NCBI GenBank assembly: GCA_030640495.1
Contig: DAOWJH010000079.1
Span: 1-6,338, forward strand
DNA: 6,338 nt
Direction of reading: 5' to 3'
From: Dehalococcoidia bacterium
GTDB lineage: Bacteria; Chloroflexota; Dehalococcoidia; Dehalococcoidales; DAOWJH01
The notes below the pieces were generated by a model. The model was not told where the DNA came from. It ran no database searches and saw only the letters and a program-made list of their open reading frames with translations. Below, piece by piece: positions 1-5,213 of the stretch (its first letter is position 1; every line of letters starts with the position of its first letter). The position numbers were made by a program, and so were the translations under genes.

Positions 1-8
1 AATTGCAT
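1..8 (-). CDS. Possible first codons of the next minus-strand gene (tsaB?)
   Basis: An ATG on the minus strand at 8-6 is followed by CAA and then TT at the window edge, so only Met-Gln and part of a Leu or Phe codon are visible. It lies 21 bases after the tsaE stop, a spacing typical of an operon. In many bacteria tsaB follows tsaE, and TsaB proteins often start Met-x-(Leu/Ile). That neighbourhood argument is the only reason to suggest tsaB. The ribosome binding site is weak (AAAGGG lies rather far upstream), so this may simply be spacer. Confidence 0.2.
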
Positions 9-29
9 TAATTATTCCAGCCCTTTCTA

Positions 30-503
30 TCAATTAAGAGTGAGGTGTTTCAGTTGGCCCAGCACTTCTAAATAGCGTTTGCCACTGGGTTTGAGTTGAA
101 AGCTGCGCTCACTATCGGAAAGATAGTCTATTTGAATTATGAGGTGCTCTGCTGGTAGTACGCTTAGCCCCTTTTCTGCCCATTCTATTACGCAGACACC
201 TTTGCCATATAAATAGTTGTCCAGCCCCAGTTCCTCAACCTCTTCTATATGGTCAAGCCGATACAGGTCAATGTGGTATAGAGGCAACCTGCCATGAAGT
301 TCTCTAACTATGACAAAGGAAGGGCTGAGCGTATATTCGTTAATGCCTAGCCCCCAGGCAATACCCTGAGTCAGGCATGTCTTTCCTGCTCCCAGACTAC
401 CAACGAGGAGAAAAATGTCCCCAGCTAGGGCTAATTCACCAATGCGGATTCCTAACCTCTGGGTCTGCTCTGGACTATGGCTAATCAGCTCAAGGCGGTT
501 CAT
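30..503 (-). CDS. tsaE: tRNA t6A biosynthesis ATPase TsaE
   Basis: TsaE is the small P-loop ATPase that works with TsaB and TsaD to form N6-threonylcarbamoyladenosine at position 37 of ANN-decoding tRNAs in the cytoplasm. From the chosen ATG the protein has 157 residues, normal for the family. Visible motifs are the Walker A loop GSLGAGKT (35-42), the SPSF switch (60-63, usually SPTF), HIDLYRL (77-83) and the IEW motif (106-108). The frame is open upstream to a TTG at 593 and has another ATG at 524, only 4 bases after the thiL stop. I chose 503 because family members begin about 10-15 residues before the conserved PEQT…LG segment. The 524 start is a fair alternative giving 164 residues. Neither ATG has a convincing Shine-Dalgarno sequence, which suggests translational coupling to thiL, just upstream. 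Confidence 0.93.
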   Translation of the reverse strand: MNRLELISHSPEQTQRLGIRIGELALAGDIFLLVGSLGAGKTCLTQGIAWGLGINEYTLSPSFVIVRELHGRLPLYHIDLYRLDHIEEVEELGLDNYLYGKGVCVIEWAEKGLSVLPAEHLIIQIDYLSDSERSFQLKPSGKRYLEVLGQLKHLTLN

Positions 504-528
504 ATCTATTCTATCTGGTGGCATAGCT

Positions 529-1524
529 TCATCTTGTGGCAAAGTGTTCCCATCCCCCCCTGCCCAGATTGAGAGACTTTCCCTTTCTGTCAACCAGGGT
601 TATTTTACCTGTTTTATCAGCTATAATTTCACCAACTACCGTTATTGGACAGGATACTGCCGTTCTTACCTTATCAATGACCTCAGCACTCCCGGTAAAC
701 AAAAGTTCGTAGTCCTCTCCTCCCGATAGTGCTAGCTCAAGCGCTCTATCACCGAATTTGGCCTTGACTTTGGGCTCAATGGGCACGCGGTCAGCCTCTA
801 TTCGGGCGCCAACCTGACTTGCCTTACATATATGGTTTAGGTCTGAAATTAGCCCATCGCTAATATCTATAGCCGTTTTTACCCCTTGCTCTACTAATAT
901 TTGCCCTTCAGCTATTCGGGGATAGGGGTGAAGGAAAGCCCTTCTAAAACAGGCAGTAGCTTCGGGGTCAAATTGGAGTCGCTTGGCGAGCATCTCCGAA
1001 CCAGATGCGGCAGCGCCCAAATAACCGGTAACAGCTATCTTCTCACCGGGCTTGGCTGTTGAGCGGGTAAGTATGTGTTTACCCTGGCTCTTGGTGCTGC
1101 CAAGAATAGTAATAGTGATAGCCACCACAGGCGCACTACTTGTGTCTCCACCGACTATAGCTACTCCAAACTGCTGTGCCAGTTCAATCATTCCCCGGTA
1201 GAGGTCAGTAACATCATCTACCTCGGTATGCCCCGGCAAGGCTAATGACACCAGTGCATATCTGGGCACGCCCCCCATAGCTGCGATGTCGCTCAGGTTG
1301 ACTGCCAGTGCCTTCCACCCCAGTTCATTCCAGGAAACTGTACCCAAAGTAAAGTGGACACCCTCAATAAGGGAATCAACCGTAGCCAATTGGGTTGAGG
1401 TATCACCATGCCAGGCAGCAGCATCATCACCAATGCCAATAATGAGCTGTTTATCCTGGGGCTTACTAACCATTTTAGCCAGGAGGTCAATCAGCCCGAA
1501 TTCCCCTAACTCTGAGACCTGCAT
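529..1524 (-). CDS. thiL: Thiamine-monophosphate kinase ThiL
   Basis: ThiL phosphorylates thiamine monophosphate with ATP to give thiamine diphosphate, the active cofactor. At 331 residues it is full length. The PurM/ThiL-fold signatures are all present in order: GIGDDAA (30-36), TVDSLIEGVHF (48-58), VNLSDIAAMGG (75-85), GGDTS (125-129), DISDGL (220-225) and LSGGEDYELLF (266-276). The Asp-rich motifs are the metal and nucleotide ligands known for the family. The ATG start fits the usual N-terminus (LGEFGLIDLL). It has no Shine-Dalgarno sequence, and a TATAAT box ends only 6 bases upstream, so the transcript may begin at or next to the ATG. The gene heads a unit with tsaE. A run of seven G (minus strand, 560-554) lies in the last codons, where slippage would change only the C-terminal tail. 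Confidence 0.97.
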   Translation of the reverse strand: MQVSELGEFGLIDLLAKMVSKPQDKQLIIGIGDDAAAWHGDTSTQLATVDSLIEGVHFTLGTVSWNELGWKALAVNLSDIAAMGGVPRYALVSLALPGHTEVDDVTDLYRGMIELAQQFGVAIVGGDTSSAPVVAITITILGSTKSQGKHILTRSTAKPGEKIAVTGYLGAAASGSEMLAKRLQFDPEATACFRRAFLHPYPRIAEGQILVEQGVKTAIDISDGLISDLNHICKASQVGARIEADRVPIEPKVKAKFGDRALELALSGGEDYELLFTGSAEVIDKVRTAVSCPITVVGEIIADKTGKITLVDRKGKSLNLGRGGWEHFATR

Positions 1525-1530
1525 AGCTGA

Positions 1531-1559
1531 ATTATAGCACGCTCATATTTGGCTCACAA
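1531..1559 (-). promoter_or_regulatory. Candidate sigma70-type promoter of thiL-tsaE
   Basis: On the minus strand a perfect TATAAT (1536-1531) is preceded, 17 bases upstream, by TTGTGA (1559-1554), four of six matches to TTGACA. The -10 box ends 6 bases before the thiL ATG, so the expected transcription start falls on or beside the start codon. This is inferred from consensus matching only. Confidence 0.55.
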
Positions 1560-1573
1560 CTAAACCGATACCC

Positions 1574-1602
1574 TAGCCATACTGGTTAAAAGCTGATATA
1601 GT
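1574..1602 (+). promoter_or_regulatory. Candidate sigma70-type promoter of the phosphoesterase gene
   Basis: TATAGT (1597-1602, five of six) is preceded, with a 17-base spacer, by TAGCCA (1574-1579, four of six). Only seven bases separate the -10 box from the ATG at 1610, again predicting a leaderless or nearly leaderless mRNA. It is divergent from the thiL promoter candidate, and the two -35 boxes are 14 bases apart. Confidence 0.4.
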
Positions 1603-1609
1603 TTATAGA

Positions 1610-2344
1610 ATGCGTTACGCTATTATTGCCGATATTCATTCTAATCTAGCCGCTTTTGCTGCGGTGCTGGCTGACATTGACCACCGGGGAGGGGTGGACG
1701 AGATATGGTGCTTGGGGGATGTTGTCGGCTACGGCCCCGACCCTCACCAGTGCATTGAGCTTCTGCGTCAGCATAATCCTGTCTGTGTTGCTGGAAATCA
1801 TGATTGGGCGGCAGTAGGCAAACTCAACCTTGCTGAGTTTAACCCTGATGCTGCTGCCGCCTGCCGCTGGACAGCCCAGCAGTTAACCCCGGAGGATATA
1901 GACTACCTTGAGAACTTGCCCTTGGTTATTGAGAAAGATGATTTTACTCTTGCCCATGGTAGCCCAAGGGAGCCTATCTGGGAGTATCTCATATCAGTCA
2001 GCAGTGCTAAGGAAAATTTTGCCTACTTCCACTCGCAATTTTGTCTGGTAGGTCATTCTCATGTGCCCCTAGTATTCAGACTTAATGAAACTGGTGCTTG
2101 TTCCTTTAGCCAATTTTCAGCTAATATTGGGCTTGTCTTGGCTAGAAGCCGATTGATTATCAATCCAGGTGGTGTCGGACAGCCCCGGGATGGCGACCCT
2201 CGAGCCAGTTATGCTATCCTTGATGGTGAAGCTAGGATGGTTCGGCTTTATCGTGTTGCTTATGATATTGGCGCCACTCAAGCTAGTATGGTGAGGCATA
2301 ACTTACCGATTCGCTTGGTGTCTCGCCTGAGCTATGGTACGTGA
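1610..2344 (+). CDS. Calcineurin-like metallophosphoesterase family protein
   Basis: This 244-residue cytoplasmic enzyme of the calcineurin-like (Metallophos_2/YfcE-like) superfamily should hydrolyse a phosphomonoester or phosphodiester with two metal ions. The substrate cannot be read from the sequence. The full metal-ligand set is visible: DIH (8-10), GDVVGYG (36-42), GNHD (62-65), AHGSP (115-119) and GHSH (148-151). The late NPGGVGQPRDGDPRASYA stretch is typical of the subgroup, which usually has Ser where the second Gly stands. The ATG at 1610 places DIH at residue 8, the usual position, so the start is secure despite no Shine-Dalgarno sequence. No signal peptide or membrane segment is seen. 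The gene is divergent from thiL, and 62 bases separate its stop from the SDR gene. Confidence 0.92.
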   Translation: MRYAIIADIHSNLAAFAAVLADIDHRGGVDEIWCLGDVVGYGPDPHQCIELLRQHNPVCVAGNHDWAAVGKLNLAEFNPDAAAACRWTAQQLTPEDIDYLENLPLVIEKDDFTLAHGSPREPIWEYLISVSSAKENFAYFHSQFCLVGHSHVPLVFRLNETGACSFSQFSANIGLVLARSRLIINPGGVGQPRDGDPRASYAILDGEARMVRLYRVAYDIGATQASMVRHNLPIRLVSRLSYGT

Positions 2345-2363
2345 TTAGGTAAGCGTGACTCTA

Positions 2364-2369
2364 TATAAT
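2364..2369 (+). promoter_or_regulatory. Candidate -10 box upstream of the SDR gene
   Basis: A perfect TATAAT lies between the phosphoesterase stop and the SDR start, 37 bases before the ATG. No good -35 box is found at 16-18 bases upstream, so this is a weak or activator-dependent promoter candidate. It could let the SDR gene and downstream rsmA-ispE be transcribed separately from the phosphoesterase gene. Confidence 0.35.
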
Positions 2370-2390
2370 GTAATTTGAAATAACCGAAAT

Positions 2391-2398
2391 AAAGGAGG
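2391..2398 (+). promoter_or_regulatory. Strong ribosome binding site of the SDR gene
   Basis: AAAGGAGG lies 8 bases before the ATG at 2407. It is a near-perfect Shine-Dalgarno sequence and fixes the start. It contrasts with the absence of any such sequence at thiL and the phosphoesterase gene. Confidence 0.85.
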
Positions 2399-2406
2399 GA
2401 CATAGC

Positions 2407-3174
2407 ATGGGAAAATTAGACCGAAGAGTAGCTATTATTACCGGAGGTGGCACTGGAATAGGATGGAATATCGCCCTGGAGTTTGCTAAAGAGGGGGCTG
2501 ATGTGGTGATTAGTAGCCGGAACATGACTAACCTGGAAAAGGTAGTTGAGGAAATTAAAGCTCTAGGGAGGCATTCTCTGGCAATAGCCGCCGATGTTTC
2601 TGTCGCCGAGCAGGTGCGTAGCATGGTCAAACAAACGGTGGATAAGTTTGGTAGGATTGATATCCTGGTAAATAATGCCGGCATCTTGCATAGCGCCACT
2701 TTGCTGGAAATGACCGAACAGGATTGGGATGAGGTCTTGGATATAAACCTTAAAGGAGTTTTTCTGTGCACCCAGGCTGTGGCTAGGTATATGATGGAAC
2801 AAAGATACGGTAAAATTATCAATATATCCTCAATTGCCGGGCGGGGTGGTGGCCTTGACAGTTGTGCTAATTATTGTGTGTCCAAGGCTGGTGTCATCCA
2901 ACTGACCAAGTCTTCCGCCTTTGAGCTAGCACCTTATGGAATAAATATTAATGCTATTGCTCCAGGAACAATCCCGACCGATATTGATAAAAGGGATAAA
3001 ACGCCAGAACAATTCAGACAATTCGTGGAACAGAGAAAAACGGTGGCAGTGCTTGGTAAAATAGGCGACACCCAGGATATAGCCAACCTGGCTTTATTCC
3101 TGGCTTCAGACGATTCCTCTTTCATATGCGGAGAGACTATCGCCATAGATGGTGGCAGAACCGACCGAATGTAG
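2407..3174 (+). CDS. Short-chain dehydrogenase/reductase (SDR), FabG-like
   Basis: A classical SDR of 255 residues, the standard length, catalysing NAD(P)-dependent oxidation or reduction of a hydroxyl or keto group. Visible features are the Rossmann glycine motif TGGGTGIG (12-19), Asp63 in the ADV segment, NNAG (89-92), Asn114, Ser142 in the NISS segment, the catalytic YxxxK (Tyr156, Lys160) and a C-terminal IDGG. Arg38 just after the second strand (SSRN) favours NADP(H), by family rule. There is one extra residue between Ser142 and Tyr156 compared with E. coli FabG. The sequence resembles the broad FabG/glucose-1-dehydrogenase group, but the substrate cannot be assigned and no fatty-acid genes are adjacent, so no symbol is given. 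The ATG start is fixed by AAAGGAGG. It sits between the phosphoesterase gene and rsmA with no obvious pathway link to either. Confidence 0.92.
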   Translation: MGKLDRRVAIITGGGTGIGWNIALEFAKEGADVVISSRNMTNLEKVVEEIKALGRHSLAIAADVSVAEQVRSMVKQTVDKFGRIDILVNNAGILHSATLLEMTEQDWDEVLDINLKGVFLCTQAVARYMMEQRYGKIINISSIAGRGGGLDSCANYCVSKAGVIQLTKSSAFELAPYGININAIAPGTIPTDIDKRDKTPEQFRQFVEQRKTVAVLGKIGDTQDIANLALFLASDDSSFICGETIAIDGGRTDRM

Positions 3175-3195
3175 TCTGGCTATTGTTGGAAATCA

Positions 3196-3222
3196 CCTCG
3201 GCAGCGAGGGGATAAAGTCCCC
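3196..3222. other. Alternative hairpins in the SDR-rsmA gap
   Basis: CCTCG (3196-3200) and CGAGG (3205-3209) form a 5-bp stem with a 4-base loop. The overlapping GGGG (3208-3211) can instead pair with CCCC from the C8 run at 3219-3226, so the two folds exclude each other. No T run follows, so this is not a standard terminator. It lies just before the rsmA ribosome binding site and could influence rsmA translation, but that is conjecture. Confidence 0.3.
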
Positions 3223-3237
3223 CCCCAAAGCAGCCCT

Positions 3238-3243
3238 AGGAGG
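3238..3243 (+). promoter_or_regulatory. Ribosome binding site deciding the TTG start of rsmA
   Basis: A perfect AGGAGG ends 6 bases before TTG at 3250. No in-frame ATG occurs between this site and the SAM-binding motif, and the conserved GQHFLID segment must be included, so the TTG is the supported start. Confidence 0.85.
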
Positions 3244-3249
3244 CGCTAT

Positions 3250-4137
3250 TTGGAAACAAAATCTCTTTTGGCTCAGACGAAGAGGCTACTACGCCGTTTT
3301 AATCTTCGGGCAAGAAAAGGGCTGGGACAGCACTTCCTTATTGATGAAGAGGTGCTTAGGCTTGTTACTTCAGCCGCTGAGCTAGCTCCTACCGATATTG
3401 TTATGGAAATAGGACCCGGTCTGGGGATTTTGACCGGGGAACTAGCCAAGCAGGTGGGTTGGCTGGCTGCCATTGAGCTGGATAGCAAGTTAGCCGCCAG
3501 TTTAAAACAGACCCTGGCTTCCTTTAGTAATGTTACAATTATTAATGAAGATATTCTCAAAATTGACCCGGCAACCTTGCTTCAGCAACAGCAGGCGAGG
3601 TTCCCTGCGGCAATAGGTAGCCCTTTTAGCTATAAGGTAGTCGCCAACCTCCCCTATTATATTACCTCCCCTGTTTTGCGCCATTTCCTTGAGGCTTCAA
3701 TTAAGCCCCAAATTATGGTAGTAATGGTGCAAAAAGAGGTAGCTGAGGCTATTGTGGCTGAGCCTGGGCAGATGAGTCTCCTGACTATTAGTGTGCAGTT
3801 CTATGGTAAGCCAGTAATAATCAATTATGTGCCCGCCCGATGTTTTTATCCAGCACCGGAGGTTGACTCAGCTATATTGAAGGTGGCTCTATATCCTAAG
3901 CCAGTGGTAGAGGTAGCTGATGAACGGGACTTTTTTAACCTGGTGCGGGCTGGTTTTACCGCCTCTCGCAAGCAGTTCTGTAATTCTTTAAGTCAGGGTC
4001 TGGGATTACCCAAAACTGAGGTCTTGCCCTTGTTACAAAAGGCGGGGATAATGCCCCAACGCCGGGCCGAGACACTTACTCTTGAGGAGTGGGCACAGTT
4101 GTGGCAGGTGTTTACCCGGCTAGAGGAAGGGAAGTAG
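3250..4137 (+). CDS. rsmA: 16S rRNA (adenine1518-N6/adenine1519-N6)-dimethyltransferase RsmA/KsgA
   Basis: RsmA uses four S-adenosylmethionines to dimethylate two adjacent adenines in the 3'-terminal helix of 16S rRNA, a late step of 30S subunit assembly. Its loss typically gives kasugamycin resistance. The 295-residue protein shows GQHFLID (26-32), the SAM-binding EIGPGLG (53-59), acidic IELD (75-78), NEDI (99-102), the catalytic NLPYYIT (133-139), MVQKEVAEAI and the FYPAPEVDSA segment. The C-terminal helical domain carries SRKQFCNSL in place of the commoner RRKTLxNxL, a mild divergence. The start is TTG, supported by AGGAGG. The length is slightly above the usual 265-290, owing to the N-terminal tail and a Gln-rich loop before NLPY. 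The ispE ATG follows the stop after one base, indicating cotranscription and translational coupling, an arrangement seen in many bacteria. Confidence 0.96.
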   Translation: METKSLLAQTKRLLRRFNLRARKGLGQHFLIDEEVLRLVTSAAELAPTDIVMEIGPGLGILTGELAKQVGWLAAIELDSKLAASLKQTLASFSNVTIINEDILKIDPATLLQQQQARFPAAIGSPFSYKVVANLPYYITSPVLRHFLEASIKPQIMVVMVQKEVAEAIVAEPGQMSLLTISVQFYGKPVIINYVPARCFYPAPEVDSAILKVALYPKPVVEVADERDFFNLVRAGFTASRKQFCNSLSQGLGLPKTEVLPLLQKAGIMPQRRAETLTLEEWAQLWQVFTRLEEGK

Positions 4138-4138
4138 T

Positions 4139-5071
4139 ATGCTGACAGTTTTAGCGCCGGCTAAGTTAAATTTTACCCTTGAGGTTCTGGCTGAACGCCA
4201 GGATGGTTTTCATGAAATCCGCAGTGTTGCCCAGACCATAAATCTATGTGATACCCTTTACTTCCAGCCGGGCCATAGTATTAATTTTAGCTGTGCCGAC
4301 CCCGACTGGATTCCAGGAAGAAGCCTGGTATCTAAAGCTGTCGGTTTACTGCAAAAAACTACAGGATGCTCTAAAGGGGCAGCGGTGGAGGTAGATAAGC
4401 GTATTCCTTTGGTTTCAGGGTTAAGTGGGGATAGTAGCGATGCTGCGGCTACCCTGTGGGGGCTTAACCAGCTTTGGGAATTGGGTTTATCCCCGAAGGA
4501 ACTACTCAGGCTAGCCTCAAAGTTAGGTTCCGATGTCTCCTTCTTCCTTTATGGTGGCACTGCTCTGCTTGAGGGTAGAGGTGAGATAGTAACCCCTTTA
4601 CTCCCATTACCCCATATGTGGGTGGTCTTAATGGTGCCACCTGTGCCTAGGCTGCCAGGTAAGACAGCCCGACTCTATGCTACCCTGAAGACCAGTCACT
4701 ATACTCAGGGGAAAGCTACAGACAGGCTTTTGAAAGCATTAGCTGGGAGAAGTTTCAAGGGACTTCGCCCCTTAAAGGCTAATACTCCCCCTCCTTTGAA
4801 GAACAAGGGGATAGGCGGGGAGAGGTTGGCAAGTAACGTCTTTAACGTGTTTGATGCTGTCGCCTGTGATAGTTTTACTGGGCTTAGCCAATACCGGGAG
4901 CAATTTTTAGAGGCTGGAGCCGAAGAAGTTCACCTCGCCGGCTCCGGCCCAGCTCTATTTACTCTGGTGAAGGACAAGCTTCGGGCTGAGGAAATATATT
5001 TGCACCTCTGGCAACAAGGGCTGGAATCCTATCTTACCGATACCTTAGCTACTCTAGAACAGGTAAAATAA
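4139..5071 (+). CDS. ispE: 4-diphosphocytidyl-2-C-methyl-D-erythritol kinase IspE, with an internal repeat-derived insertion
   Basis: IspE is the GHMP kinase of the MEP isoprenoid pathway and phosphorylates the 2-hydroxyl of CDP-methylerythritol using ATP. The 310-residue protein has PAKLN (7-11, Lys9 catalytic), GFHEIRS (23-29), the phosphate-binding GLSGDSSDAA (94-103, with Ser and Asp where GLGGGSSDAA is usual), the catalytic Asp132 in LGSDVSFFL and the C-terminal LAGSGPALF (266-274). Residues about 206-232, Pro/Lys/Gly-rich and poorly family-like, match a hairpin repeat in the DNA and appear to be an in-frame insertion before the NVFNVFD segment (233-239), which replaces the usual LxNDLE. 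All catalytic motifs lie outside it and the frame is intact, so the enzyme is probably functional. The ATG follows the rsmA stop by one base, with the purine-rich AAGGGAAG as ribosome binding site. Regulation is presumably shared with rsmA. Confidence 0.95.
   Translation: MLTVLAPAKLNFTLEVLAERQDGFHEIRSVAQTINLCDTLYFQPGHSINFSCADPDWIPGRSLVSKAVGLLQKTTGCSKGAAVEVDKRIPLVSGLSGDSSDAAATLWGLNQLWELGLSPKELLRLASKLGSDVSFFLYGGTALLEGRGEIVTPLLPLPHMWVVLMVPPVPRLPGKTARLYATLKTSHYTQGKATDRLLKALAGRSFKGLRPLKANTPPPLKNKGIGGERLASNVFNVFDAVACDSFTGLSQYREQFLEAGAEEVHLAGSGPALFTLVKDKLRAEEIYLHLWQQGLESYLTDTLATLEQVK
4757..4833. repeat. Palindromic repeat copy embedded in ispE
   Basis: This segment has the same layout as the repeat at 5101-5193. 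It starts with a small hairpin, AAGGG (4757-4761) pairing with CCCTT (4769-4773). A second hairpin follows, in which CTCCCC (4785-4790) pairs with GGGGAG (4817-4822) and an inner CTCCTT (4791-4796) pairs with AAGGGG (4805-4810). It ends in GGTTGGCAAG, against GGTTGGTAAG in the other copy. Bases 4757-4773 are the exact reverse complement of 5112-5128 (17 of 17). The second hairpin has decayed relative to the intergenic copy. It reads through in the ispE frame without a stop. The outer borders are uncertain by several bases. Confidence 0.75.
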
Positions 5072-5077
5072 ATAACC

Positions 5078-5083
5078 TATAAT
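5078..5083 (+). promoter_or_regulatory. Candidate -10 box after ispE
   Basis: A perfect TATAAT lies 7 bases after the ispE stop. No matching -35 box is evident (TAGAAC at 5055-5060 has three matches). If active, it would give the following gene a leader of about 120 bases containing both repeat hairpins. Confidence 0.3.
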
Positions 5084-5100
5084 TAAAGAGAGTGTTTAGT

Positions 5101-5193
5101 AAAGGGATTGAAAGGGGCGAAGTCCCTTTATAAAAATTCCCTTCCCTCTCCCCTTATCAAGGGGAGAGGGATAAAGGGTGAGGGGTTGGTAAG
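5101..5193. repeat. Two-hairpin palindromic intergenic repeat
   Basis: The first hairpin, 5111-5129, has an 8-bp stem (one G-U pair) and a GAA loop. The second has a perfect 12-bp stem, CCCTCTCCCCTT (5144-5155) with AAGGGGAGAGGG (5159-5170), and an ATC loop. It can be extended by CCCTT (5139-5143) pairing with AAGGG (5174-5178) across a 3-base bulge. The element ends in GAGGGGTTGGTAAG. It fills most of the 142-bp gap between ispE and the next gene and resembles dispersed REP/MITE-like palindromes known from several GC-rich-repeat-bearing bacteria. On the minus strand the long stem is followed by a TTTTT run, so it could act as a terminator in that direction; no T run follows it on the plus strand. 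Confidence 0.8.
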
Positions 5194-5213
5194 CAATCTC
5201 TGGAGAAAGGGAA

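Noticed and set aside
504..593. N-terminal extension of TsaE to the TTG at 593
   Set aside because: It would overlap the end of thiL by 65 bases, lacks a ribosome binding site and adds residues unlike the family N-terminus.
415..729. Plus-strand open frame of about 100 codons
   Set aside because: It is antisense to tsaE and thiL, which have full family motifs, and its translation has no recognisable domain or ribosome binding site.
2361..2822. Minus-strand open frame of about 150 codons opposite the SDR gene
   Set aside because: It is a mirror of the SDR reading frame, with Ser/Leu/Ile-rich low-information translation, and runs through the SDR promoter and ribosome binding site.
3149..3385. 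Plus-strand open frame overlapping the SDR end and rsmA start
   Set aside because: It is out of frame with both real genes, ends inside rsmA and lacks any family-like sequence.
4757..4833. ispE disrupted as a pseudogene by the repeat
   Set aside because: The frame is continuous, and Lys9, the GLSGDSSDAA loop, Asp132 and LAGSGPALF are all present, so an intact enzyme with an extra loop is more likely.
5111..5178. Rho-independent terminator of the rsmA-ispE unit
   Set aside because: The stems are strong but no T run follows on the plus strand; the only T run suits minus-strand transcription, where no nearby gene needs it. It is described as a repeat instead.
5101..5193. CRISPR array or tRNA-like structure
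   Set aside because: There are no regularly spaced direct repeats, and the two simple hairpins do not form a cloverleaf.
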